From contig CAMNVW010000055.1 in assembly GCA_946563605.1 (NCBI GenBank), forward strand, positions 1 through 8,452: DNA of 8,452 nucleotides, given 5' to 3'. Below the pieces are notes generated by a model. The model saw only the letters and a list, made by a program, of their open reading frames with translations. It made no database searches and was not told where the DNA came from. Made by a program: the position numbers and the translations under genes. Origin of the DNA: an uncultured Clostridia bacterium (GTDB lineage Bacteria > Bacillota > Clostridia > Oscillospirales > Ruminococcaceae). The first letter of the stretch is position 1, and each line of letters starts with the position of its first letter. Shown here one piece after another: positions 1 to 6,878 of this stretch.

Positions 1-2
1 AT

Positions 3-1163
3 GCGCATAACCATGACCATAACCATGAGCATAACCATGACCATAACCATTAGCATAACCATGAGCATAACCATGACCATAACCATGAGCACGACCATAA
101 CCATGACCACGAGCACGCGCATGAGCATAGCCATGACCATGACCATAACCATGAGCACGCGCATAACCATGAGCATAGCCACGAGCACGCACATGACCAT
201 GAGCACAGCCACACGCATCATCACAGCGGCATGGCGGATATTTCCCATATCATTGGACACCTGCCTCTTTCCGAGACGGTCAAACAGAATGCAGTGGAAG
301 TTTACGATTTGATTGCACAGGCGGAAAGCCACGCGCACGGTGTTGAGGTGAGCGACATTCATTTTCACGAGGTCGGCACACTGGATGCCGTTGCAGATGT
401 GACGGCGGTCTGCCTGCTGATGGAGATGCTGAAGATTGAAAAGGTTTATGCTTCGCCGGTTCATGTCGGCAGCGGTCATGTGCATTGTGCGCACGGCATT
501 CTGCCGGTTCCAGCTCCTGCAACCGCGTTTATTCTGAAAGAGGTTCCAATTTACGGCGGAAGCGTTCAGGGAGAGCTGTGTACACCGACAGGTGCGGCGC
601 TGCTCAAACATTTTGTTTCCGATTTTGGTCAAATGCCGATGATGAAGGTCGAGAAAATTGGCTACGGCATGGGCAAAAAGGATTTCACCGCTGCAAACTG
701 TGTGCGCGCAATGCTGGGAGAAACGGTTAGCAATGCGGAAAAGATTGTGGAACTCAGCTGCAATGTGGACGATATGACGCCGGAACGAATCGGTTTTGCA
801 ATGGAACGTCTGCTGGAGGAAGGTGCGCTGGAAGCGTACACCGTATCGGTTGGAATGAAGAAGTCGCGTCCGGGCACGATGCTCTGTGTGATGTGCAAAG
901 AGGAGGACAAGGACAAGATGCTCCGCCTGATTTTTGAGCACACCACCACACTGGGTATCCGTGAAAACATCAGCAATCGTTATACGCTTGCGCGCAGGCT
1001 CGAAAGCATCGACACTGCATTTGGCAGGGTAAGGGTAAAATATTCGCAGGGCTACGGCGTTTCGCGCGAAAAATATGAATATGAGGATCTTGCGAAAATT
1101 GCCAGAGAGCAGGGAATCTCCATTGACGAGGTAGTCAAGGCAATCGAAAACAGTAGAAAATAG
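3..1163 (+). CDS. larC: LarC, nickel insertion protein for the lactate racemase cofactor (5' partial, in-frame amber at 51-53)
   Basis: LarC (DUF111 family) is a CTP-dependent nickel chelatase that inserts nickel into the pyridinium bis-thiocarboxylate nucleotide used by LarA-type racemases; it acts in the cytoplasm. The reading frame is open from the left edge through a His-X linker (6-212) except for a TAG at 51-53, then runs unbroken to the TAG at 1161-1163. Conserved blocks visible after the linker are HFHE (360-371) followed by VGTLDAVADV, CTPTGAALL (from 579), NVDDMTPE (762-785) and KKSRPG, with a typical C-terminal YED..KIA block. The N-terminal part of the family lies upstream of the window. 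The LarC1-like and LarC2-like halves are in one frame here, so no programmed frameshift is needed, unlike Lactiplantibacillus plantarum. If the amber is real, only a C-terminal product could be made; the ATG at 231 has no Shine-Dalgarno sequence in front of it. The family call is firm; whether the gene is intact is not. Confidence 0.88.
6..212 (+). repeat. His-X coding tandem repeat in the larC linker, about 24-bp units
   Basis: From 6 to 209 there are 34 consecutive six-base units, each starting with CAT or CAC in the larC frame, so every second residue is histidine. The alternate residues are Asn (10), Glu (9), Asp (8), Ala (3), Ser (3) and one stop codon. Further His codons follow at 210, 216, 219 and 222. 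The left half is built from almost identical 24-base units encoding HNHDHNHE; the right half is more diverged. His-rich linkers are common in LarC and other nickel-handling proteins and are expected to bind or store metal. Near-identical repeats are prone to copy-number change and to assembly error. A second frame is also free of stops here but is an artefact of the repeat. Confidence 0.93.
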
Positions 1164-1190
1164 GGCTTTGAAGAATAGGGAGAAGATTTG

Positions 1191-1721
1191 ATGAATCAGG
1201 ACACAAGCTGCAAAACGGTGCAGGAATTGACTGCCTTTTTGCAAAGCGAATACAACGCGGCTGCAATCGAACCGATCGATTATTTATTGTACAATGCCCG
1301 ACAGCAGGTGCTCAACCTGTTTTATCCGCAGCAGATGGAGCGCATGATGGAACAAAGCGGATTTTCGCCGGAAATGGGCGAGGAAGAATCGGCGGCGTTC
1401 GACCAACTGACCGAAACCTTCGACAGGGAAACAGCCTGTTCGCAGTATGTTCAATACACCTTCGACACACAGGCGCCGGACGGTGCGCAGGCGCGCTTTT
1501 ATGTGACAATCGAAGAAAAGACCGGCTTCGTGCTGCCGCAGTTTGAGTGGATACAGGAAGAAATGGAGGAAGTTTCCGAGGAGGACTACCGCTTTTTCAA
1601 CCGCATCATGCGGGATATCGTCTTGTATCAGGGCGTTTCAGATGAAGATATCCGCACAAACTCACAGCGGTACCAGCGTTACCTGATTTCCATAGAGTTT
1701 TGGGACAGCGTTTGTGAATAA
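1191..1721 (+). CDS. Acidic protein of unknown function, 176 aa
   Basis: I do not recognise this protein. The ATG at 1191 is chosen because AGGGAG at 1177-1182 sits 8 bases before it; a TTG directly upstream would crowd that site. It is rich in Glu, Asp, Gln, Tyr and Phe, with an especially acidic stretch near residues 118-130 (EEMEEVSEEDYRFF). It has no signal peptide and no membrane segment, so it is probably cytosolic. The C-terminal third contains NRIMRDIVLYQGVSDEDI and ends with an aromatic, hydrophobic segment (YLISIEFWDSV), suggesting a small alpha/beta fold. It begins 27 bases after the larC stop and is followed by a strong terminator, so it is probably cotranscribed with larC. Whether it is linked to nickel or racemase function cannot be said from sequence. 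Confidence 0.8.
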   Translation: MNQDTSCKTVQELTAFLQSEYNAAAIEPIDYLLYNARQQVLNLFYPQQMERMMEQSGFSPEMGEEESAAFDQLTETFDRETACSQYVQYTFDTQAPDGAQARFYVTIEEKTGFVLPQFEWIQEEMEEVSEEDYRFFNRIMRDIVLYQGVSDEDIRTNSQRYQRYLISIEFWDSVCE

Positions 1722-1734
1722 GACGGATGAAAGA

Positions 1735-1771
1735 AAAGACCGGCAACCTGTTTTTCAGGTTGCCGGTCTTT
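1735..1771. terminator. Bidirectional rho-independent terminator between convergent units
   Basis: A perfect 16-bp stem, 1735-1750 paired with 1756-1771, closes a five-base TTTTT loop. The stem core is GACCGGCAACCTG, with AAA on the left and TTT on the right, so a U-tract forms on either strand. It lies 13 bases after the stop of the plus-strand gene at 1191-1721 and 9 bases from the stop of the minus-strand gene at 1781-2107, and should serve both. Confidence 0.93.
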
Positions 1772-1780
1772 GTGCTGCCG

Positions 1781-2107
1781 TTATAAAATTTCACGGAGTT
1801 TATCCAGAAAGGCTTCTTCGCCCAAGGTGTTTATTTTGAAGAACATTGCCTGACTGCCGCCGGAGGTGATAGCGGAAAGCCGAACAGTACCGTCGGCGGA
1901 CTGGAACAGCGTCACATTCAAACTGACACGGTTGGAGCCTATGTAGCTGTACCGTTCAAAGACGCGGACGCTGCATCGGGCGTTTGTGCCGCAGAAATCG
2001 CTGGCGTCCTCCAGGGAAGCGGACATACTGCCGTTTAAGATTCCACTCTCAATCCGTTTGAGTATTTCGTCAAAATTACCGCTCAATATTTTTTCCAGCT
2101 TTGCCAT
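1781..2107 (-). CDS. Small conserved protein of unknown function, 108 aa (DUF6054-like)
   Basis: The start is placed at the ATG at 2107 because AAGGAG at 2121-2116 lies 8 bases before it; the upstream GTG at 2116 overlaps that site. The product is a soluble protein of 108 residues with no signal peptide or membrane segment. Motifs that look conserved are SGNFDEILKRIESGI, GSMSASLEDASDF, RCSVRVFERYSYIGSNRVSL and ITSGGSQAMFFKINTLGEE. From memory this pattern resembles DUF6054, a family of about 110 residues in Firmicutes; that is unverified, and the function is unknown. It begins 44 bases after the M3 peptidase stop on the same strand with no terminator between, so the two are probably one transcript ending at the hairpin 1735-1771. 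Confidence 0.82.
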   Translation of the reverse strand: MAKLEKILSGNFDEILKRIESGILNGSMSASLEDASDFCGTNARCSVRVFERYSYIGSNRVSLNVTLFQSADGTVRLSAITSGGSQAMFFKINTLGEEAFLDKLREIL

Positions 2108-2151
2108 GGCAATCACTCCTTACACGTTAGCAAAAATGGATTCAGAACCTT

Positions 2152-3840
2152 TTAGATCTGGTGGCTGTCCAGCCATTCCTTGATGTCGTGAACGGTTGTT
2201 TTCAAGCTGCCGTCGTCGATTGGACAGAGCAGACCGGAATCGCGGACGATATCAACGAATGTTTTGGTGCCGCCAAGTTTTACAAATGCAAGATATTTTT
2301 CCCATGCTTCCTTGTGGTCGTGCATGGAAAGGGTCCAGAACTGCAGGGAGATCATCTGTGCAAGGCTGTAATCAATGTAGTAGAATGGAGACTCAAAGAT
2401 GTGCAGCTGTCTCTGCCAGGTTGCACCGCGGTTGTAGAAGTTGACATCGCTGTTGTCGATGTGTGGACGGTACAGCTTCTCCAGACGGTTCCATTCTTCG
2501 TTTCTCTGAGCAGGTGTCCATTCTGGATGGCTGTAAACGCTTTCCTGGAAGTGGTCTACCTGACAGCCGTATGGGATGAAGGTCATTGCACTTTCTGCAT
2601 GGAACAGTTCGTATTTGTCGGTGTCCTCTTTAAAGAACAGGTGATGCCAAGGTGCGGTCAAAAATTCCATCGACATGGAATGGCTTTCGCAAACTTCCAT
2701 GGTTGGGGAATGAAGGTCGAAATGTTCGATGTATTTATCTGCCATGTAATCTGCAAAGGCGTGTCCGGCTTCATGGGTCAGAACGTCAACGTCGCCGGCA
2801 GTGCCGTTCCAGTTTGCGAAGATAAATGGAACGTGGTACAGCGGCAGATTTGCACAGTAACCACCCATTGCCTTGCCGTCTTTGGAAAGAACGTCAAACA
2901 GGTCATGGTCAAACATCATTTTGATGAAGTCGGCGGTTTGCGGAGACATCTCGGTGTACATCTGGCGACCTGCTTCCATCAATTCGTCCGGTGTGCCATG
3001 CGGCAGAGGGTTGCCGTCCGCAAAGAAGTAGGTGTTGTCATAGATATGGAGATGGTCAACACCGATGCGTTCTGCCTGTCTGCGTTTGATTTCATTGTTG
3101 ACAGGAACGATATCTTCTACGACCTGACGGCGGAAGTTTGCAATATCCTGCGGCTGGTAGCAGTTGCGGGTACGAAGCAGGAAAGCCATCTCAACGTAGT
3201 TGGAAAGTCCCAGCTTGTGTGCCTGTTCGGTGCGGTTTTTAACCAGCTTGTCGTAGATGTCCTCAATCTCGCTCTGGTGCTCATCGAAGAAGCCGCCGTA
3301 AGCCTGCGCAGCAGCTTTGCGGACTGCTCTGTCAGAATCCTGCTGATAAGGAGCCAGCTGAGCAAGGTTGCAGGTTTTGCCGTCAAATTCGATCTGTGCG
3401 CTTGCACACAGTTTCTGGTACTGCTGTACCAGCTGGCTTTCCTCCTGAATCAGAGGGATCAGCTCGGAAGAAAAGCCCTTGAGGGAGATTTCGATGTTTT
3501 TAAACATCAAAGAGCCGTACACCTGCTCAAGTTCCTTGCGGAAAGGAGAAGCAACCAAAGCCTTGTCAAATTCCTGCAGTTTGTCGCCTAAAACAGGGGA
3601 CATCTGTTCATTGTACTCCTGTTCTGCGCTGTAGAATTCGTCCTTGGTGTTGATGGTGTAACGAATCGCACAGATATTCATGGCGGTGTAGAGGTCGATG
3701 CGCAGCTTTTCCATCTTTTTCATAATAGCAAGCTGTTCGTCCGCACTTTTTGTATTGCGGAACTGTTCGGTAAAGTTGGAGATTTCCTCCATCACCTGCT
3801 GATAATCAGGGCGTTTGTAAGGAAATTCGGAAAATTTCAT
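2152..3840 (-). CDS. M3 family oligoendopeptidase (PepF-like zinc metallopeptidase), 562 aa
   Basis: This is a cytosolic zinc peptidase that cleaves short peptides internally, feeding amino acid recycling. The zinc site is HEAGH at residues 356-360, read from 2775 downward; H356 and H360 are ligands and E357 is the catalytic base. The third ligand is probably E385 in VCESHSMSMEF, 25 residues after H360, the spacing seen in thimet oligopeptidase-type M3 enzymes. A later block (HIFESPFYYIDYSLAQ) carries the His and Tyr residues that line the active site in this family. There is no signal peptide, and the length fits the roughly 560-residue M3 subgroup related to PepF. The ATG at 3840 is preferred over the in-frame GTG at 3849 because GGAG at 3852-3849 sits 8 bases before it. 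The exact physiological substrate is not visible. Confidence 0.95.
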   Translation of the reverse strand: MKFSEFPYKRPDYQQVMEEISNFTEQFRNTKSADEQLAIMKKMEKLRIDLYTAMNICAIRYTINTKDEFYSAEQEYNEQMSPVLGDKLQEFDKALVASPFRKELEQVYGSLMFKNIEISLKGFSSELIPLIQEESQLVQQYQKLCASAQIEFDGKTCNLAQLAPYQQDSDRAVRKAAAQAYGGFFDEHQSEIEDIYDKLVKNRTEQAHKLGLSNYVEMAFLLRTRNCYQPQDIANFRRQVVEDIVPVNNEIKRRQAERIGVDHLHIYDNTYFFADGNPLPHGTPDELMEAGRQMYTEMSPQTADFIKMMFDHDLFDVLSKDGKAMGGYCANLPLYHVPFIFANWNGTAGDVDVLTHEAGHAFADYMADKYIEHFDLHSPTMEVCESHSMSMEFLTAPWHHLFFKEDTDKYELFHAESAMTFIPYGCQVDHFQESVYSHPEWTPAQRNEEWNRLEKLYRPHIDNSDVNFYNRGATWQRQLHIFESPFYYIDYSLAQMISLQFWTLSMHDHKEAWEKYLAFVKLGGTKTFVDIVRDSGLLCPIDDGSLKTTVHDIKEWLDSHQI

Positions 3841-3887
3841 GTCATTCACTCCGTTTCAAAAAAATGTAAAGAAATCCTTCCGGCGTT

Positions 3888-3916
3888 ATTTTATCACGAA
3901 TAAGGCTGCTTTTCAA
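3888..3916 (-). promoter_or_regulatory. Sigma-A-like promoter for the M3 peptidase
   Basis: On the minus strand TTGAAA (3916-3911) and TAAAAT (3893-3888) are separated by 17 bases, each five of six to consensus. The bases TGA directly before the -10 give an extended -10 element. Transcription would start near 3881, leaving a leader of about 40 bases before the ATG at 3840. Confidence 0.72.
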
Positions 3917-3959
3917 GCTAGGGGGGAACGAACAGGTTTCTCAAAAGCGCGGATATTCT

Positions 3960-3989
3960 TTGACAAGGTCTATAAAAATGTTGTATGAT
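3960..3989 (+). promoter_or_regulatory. Sigma-A-like promoter for the MATE-acyltransferase-phosphodiesterase operon
   Basis: A perfect TTGACA at 3960-3965 and TATGAT at 3984-3989 are separated by 18 bases. Transcription should begin near 3996, giving a leader of about 38 bases to the ATG at 4034. The leader is too short for a known riboswitch and I see no attenuator hairpin in it. It is divergent from the M3 peptidase promoter, with about 45 bases between the two. Confidence 0.78.
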
Positions 3990-4033
3990 ATCCTCAGCGA
4001 CCCTTTGGGGGATTTTATAATGGAGGGGAAAAT

Positions 4034-5467
4034 ATGAGTAAAGAGATGATTGCAAAAAATATGCGCGCAAAAAAAACGGGCGGATTCGATAAGAGCCTGA
4101 TTGCGGTGATCATGCCGCTCGCATGGCCGACGATCTTGCAGGAAGCTTTGCAGACAGTTGTGCAGTTTATCGACTCCGCGATGGTTGGCAGGATCAGCGC
4201 AAACGCATCAGCCGCAGTCGGACTGACGCAGACGGTGACATGGCTGCTGAGCGGCTTGCTGTGCGCGGCGTCGATTGGTTTTCTGGCGGTGATTTCCAGA
4301 GCCATCGGTGCGGAGGACATGAACAGGGCGCAAAAGGCGGCTGGGCAGTCGGTGCTGGTGACGATTGTGATGGGTGTGATAATCGGGCTTATCGGCATGG
4401 GCTTGAGCTTTGTACTGCCGACATGGCTTGGTGGTGCGCCGGAAATCCGCAAGGACGCCACAACCTACTTTTTGATTATCAATATTCCGATGCTGTTCCG
4501 TTCGGCGATTATTTTATTTGGCGCGGTGCTGCGCGCGACCGGAGATATGCGCAACCCGATGCTGGTCAATGCTTTGATGAACGGCATCAATGTGTTGTTC
4601 AACTTCTTCCTCATCTATCCAACGAGGGAAGTGACGGCTTTCGGACACAGCTTTACACTGTTCGGTGCAGGAATGGGAGTAGCCGGTGCGGCAACCGCGA
4701 CAGCGATTTCCTATGTCATCGGCGGCGTGCTGATGACGATTCTGCTGATGAAGAGCGACCGCGGCGTTGCGCCGAAGCTCGAAAATCTGAAGCCGGACAA
4801 GGAGATCCTTCAGAAATGCCTGCAAATCAGCCTGCCGAACGCAGGAGAGAGAACCGTTGTCTGTCTGGGCAGCACAGTGTTCACCGCAATGGTTGCAAGT
4901 CTTGGAACCGTTTCGCTGGCGGCGCACTCGATTGCGATTACCGCAGAAAGCGCGTTCTATGTCCCGGGATATGGCTTTCAGGCGGCGGCGACCACCCTCG
5001 CAGGCATGACCTTGGGGGAAGGCGATGAGAACAAGCTGGACAGAATGAGCAATACGCTGATGAAGATTACCGTTTTCTGTATGTTTGTAACAGGGCTGCT
5101 GCTGTTTATCTTCCCGAACGCTCTGATGACGCTGTTTACAAAAGACCCGCAGGTTATCGCGCAGGGTGCGGCTGTTTTGCGAATCGTTTCGGTCAGCGAA
5201 CCATTCTTTGCAGTCACACTGTCCTTGGAAGGCATCTTTAACGGCGTGGGAGATACCACAGTACCGTTTGTCATCTCTTTGTGCAGTATGTGGGGCATCA
5301 GGATTTTGTTCACGTTTATCTGTGTAAAGATGCTGGGAATGGGACTGTCGGCAGTATGGATGTGCATGATTGCCGATGTCATTACCCGTTCGATGTGTAT
5401 GTATACAAGATACCGCAGCGGTAAATGGAAAAAAGAACTGTCCATGGACAGCACCGTACAGGCGTGA
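4034..5467 (+). CDS. MATE family efflux transporter, 477 aa
   Basis: This is an integral membrane antiporter of the multidrug and toxic compound extrusion family, expected to export organic cations or drugs in exchange for sodium or protons. The length and the run of about 12 hydrophobic segments fit the family. The two homologous halves can be seen from matched motifs: LRATGDMRNP (residues 166-175) in the first half and FNGVGDTTVPF (around 402-412) in the second. The first membrane segment contains the typical WPTILQEALQTVVQFIDSAMVG region near residues 33-54. The N-terminus is Lys-rich and cytosolic, and the C-terminal tail is polar. The ATG at 4034 follows GGAGGGG at 4022-4028. The stop lies 32 bases before the acyltransferase start, so they are probably cotranscribed. 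The substrate cannot be inferred. Confidence 0.95.
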   Translation: MSKEMIAKNMRAKKTGGFDKSLIAVIMPLAWPTILQEALQTVVQFIDSAMVGRISANASAAVGLTQTVTWLLSGLLCAASIGFLAVISRAIGAEDMNRAQKAAGQSVLVTIVMGVIIGLIGMGLSFVLPTWLGGAPEIRKDATTYFLIINIPMLFRSAIILFGAVLRATGDMRNPMLVNALMNGINVLFNFFLIYPTREVTAFGHSFTLFGAGMGVAGAATATAISYVIGGVLMTILLMKSDRGVAPKLENLKPDKEILQKCLQISLPNAGERTVVCLGSTVFTAMVASLGTVSLAAHSIAITAESAFYVPGYGFQAAATTLAGMTLGEGDENKLDRMSNTLMKITVFCMFVTGLLLFIFPNALMTLFTKDPQVIAQGAAVLRIVSVSEPFFAVTLSLEGIFNGVGDTTVPFVISLCSMWGIRILFTFICVKMLGMGLSAVWMCMIADVITRSMCMYTRYRSGKWKKELSMDSTVQA

Positions 5468-5499
5468 GTTTACCGACAAAGGAAAGAAAGGTGACAACG

Positions 5500-6222
5500 A
5501 TGAGAACCATTATTTGGTTTCTTTATTTCTGGCTGTATCTGATTTTTGTTCTGCCGGAATACTGGAGAGTAAAACGACTGGAAAAAAGCGGGGATACCCT
5601 CAAATATGATGAAGCTGTCCGCAGGGACGTTCACAAATGGGCGAGCCACCTGTTAAAATTAGCCGGTGCAAAGATACACACCGAAGGAAAGGAAAATATT
5701 CCGAACGGTCCGGTCGTTTTTGTGGCGAACCATCAGGGCGATTTTGTTATTACGTTGATGCGCACACAGATGGATAAACCGAATCCGCTGATTGCGAAAA
5801 AAGAAATTCAGAAAATTCCGATGATTCGCTCCTGGATGACCCGACTGCGCTGCATCTTCATGGACAGAGAGAACGCAAGACAATCCATGGACAGCTTAAA
5901 ACAGGCGCAGGAACTGCTGAAGCAGGGGTATTCGGTGGTTGTCTTTCCAGAGGGAACCAGAAACAACGGTGGCGAACTGGGTGAATTTAAGGCAGGCGCC
6001 ATCCGTATCGCGACCAGAACCGGCGTGCCGATTGTGCCGGTGTGCATCGAGGGCAGCCATCGTCTGATGGGAAAGGGAAGCTTGTGGATTCATCCGGCGC
6101 AGGTGAGCATAAAAATTCTGCCGCCGGTGCAGACAGAAGAACTTTCCAAAGAACAGATCAGGGCTTTGCCGGAGCAGCTGCGCCAGATGGTAACGGAAGA
6201 ACTCGAACAGCTCAAGGCATAA
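5500..6222 (+). CDS. PlsC-like 1-acyl-glycerol-3-phosphate acyltransferase with altered HX4D motif, 240 aa
   Basis: Members of this family transfer an acyl group to lysophosphatidic acid at the inner face of the membrane to make phosphatidic acid. A hydrophobic N-terminal segment (residues 4-19) would anchor it. Family blocks are VANHQGDF around H78, AKKEIQKIP, the IFMDR segment, FPEGTR with E151-R154, EFKAGA, and VPIVPVCIEGSH. Length and motif order fit PlsC. The odd point is catalytic motif I: HX4D needs Asp five residues after H78, but residue 83 is Val (GTT); Asp81 is at +3 instead. The protein may be inactive, altered, or relying on another residue. The ATG at 5500 is chosen because the hydrophobic anchor begins there and GAAAGGTG lies just before it; a longer in-frame form would overlap the MATE gene. 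It sits 32 bases after the MATE stop and 30 before the next gene. Confidence 0.88.
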   Translation: MRTIIWFLYFWLYLIFVLPEYWRVKRLEKSGDTLKYDEAVRRDVHKWASHLLKLAGAKIHTEGKENIPNGPVVFVANHQGDFVITLMRTQMDKPNPLIAKKEIQKIPMIRSWMTRLRCIFMDRENARQSMDSLKQAQELLKQGYSVVVFPEGTRNNGGELGEFKAGAIRIATRTGVPIVPVCIEGSHRLMGKGSLWIHPAQVSIKILPPVQTEELSKEQIRALPEQLRQMVTEELEQLKA

Positions 6223-6252
6223 CGCTTTTCATAAAACAAGGAGGAAAACAAC

Positions 6253-6804
6253 ATGAAATGGATGATCGCGTCGGACTTGCATGGTTCTGCATATTGGTGC
6301 GAAAAAATGGTGGAGCGATACCGCGAAGAGGGAGCACAGAAGCTGCTTTTGCTGGGGGATATCCTCTATCATGGTCCCAGAAATGACCTGCCGAAAGAAT
6401 ATGCGCCGAAAAAAGTGATTGAAATGCTCAACAATATGAAGGAAGAACTGCTGTGCATCCGCGGCAACTGTGACTGCGAAGTGGATCAGATGGTGCTGCA
6501 ATTCCCGATTTTGGCGGATTACGCGGCGTTCTGGCTGGATGGCTGTATGGTTTGGGCAACCCACGGTCACGTTTTCAACATGGAGAACCACCCGCCGTTT
6601 AAAAAAGGAGACATTCTTCTGCACGGTCACACCCATATTCCGGCGGCACAGTGCTTTGGCAACGGGTATTATTACATCAACCCGGGCTCTCTTTCGATTC
6701 CAAAAGCAGGAAGCCAAAACAGCTACATGATTTTGGAAAACAAAACCTTTACCCTCAAAAGTGCAGAGAACGGCTCGGTAATCAGCTCCTTCACGGTTGA
6801 ATAA
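6253..6804 (+). CDS. yfcE: YfcE-like metallophosphodiesterase, 183 aa
   Basis: This is a cytosolic binuclear-metal phosphodiesterase of the calcineurin-like superfamily, related to E. coli YfcE, which hydrolyses phosphodiester model substrates; the natural substrate is uncertain. All metal-binding motifs are present in order: SDLHG (D8, H10), LLGDILYHGPRN (D36), RGNCD (N72, D74), THGH (H104, H106) and LHGHTH (H126, H128). The HGPRN segment after the GD motif is characteristic of the YfcE subgroup. The length of 183 residues matches the family. The ATG at 6253 follows a strong AAGGAGG at 6238-6244 with 8 bases of spacing. It is the last gene of a three-gene unit and is followed by a hairpin terminator. 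Confidence 0.94.
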   Translation: MKWMIASDLHGSAYWCEKMVERYREEGAQKLLLLGDILYHGPRNDLPKEYAPKKVIEMLNNMKEELLCIRGNCDCEVDQMVLQFPILADYAAFWLDGCMVWATHGHVFNMENHPPFKKGDILLHGHTHIPAAQCFGNGYYYINPGSLSIPKAGSQNSYMILENKTFTLKSAENGSVISSFTVE

Positions 6805-6820
6805 ACAAAATCAGGATACA

Positions 6821-6854
6821 AAAAGACGCGCTGAAAACTCAGCGCGTCTTTTTT
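6821..6854. terminator. Rho-independent terminator after the yfcE-like gene, shared with the convergent pduL unit
   Basis: A perfect 14-bp stem, 6821-6834 paired with 6839-6852, has core GACGCGCTGA and a four-base AAAC loop, followed by a T-run at 6849-6854. AAAA at the left foot supplies a U-tract on the minus strand, so it can also end the pduL transcript arriving from the right. It begins 16 bases after the yfcE stop and lies 24 bases from the pduL stop. Confidence 0.93.
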
Positions 6855-6878
6855 AGAAAAAAGGAGTGATAATTCAAA

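Noticed and set aside
1..230. CRISPR array or satellite-like non-coding repeat
   Set aside because: There are no spacers; the units are contiguous, keep a coding phase of six bases and belong to the larC linker.
1..312. Open frame of 103 codons (Met-Thr-Ile repeats) from the left edge
   Set aside because: It is the shifted reading of the His-X repeat. The frame giving alternating His joins LarC directly, which is the known linker type; the other frame is open only because the repeat lacks stops in it.
2161..3591. 476-codon open frame on the plus strand opposite the M3 peptidase
   Set aside because: It is fully antisense to a well-conserved enzyme with an intact zinc site, has no ribosome binding site and has a protein sequence of shadow type.
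3996..4033. Riboswitch or attenuator in the MATE leader
   Set aside because: The leader from the predicted start is only about 38 bases and I could fit no known aptamer or terminator hairpin to it.
4123..5028. 301-codon open frame in another plus frame inside the MATE gene
   Set aside because: No ribosome binding site, Arg/Asp/Gly/Cys-rich composition, and wholly inside the real gene.
4514..5497. 327-codon minus-strand open frame opposite the MATE gene
   Set aside because: The plus strand encodes a clear 12-segment transporter with promoter and ribosome binding site; the reverse frame is rich in His, Arg, Gln and Cys as typical of shadows.
5425..5499. N-terminal extension of the acyltransferase into the MATE gene
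   Set aside because: The extra 25 residues are polar and unlike the family; the membrane anchor starts right after the ATG at 5500, which has a purine-rich site in front.
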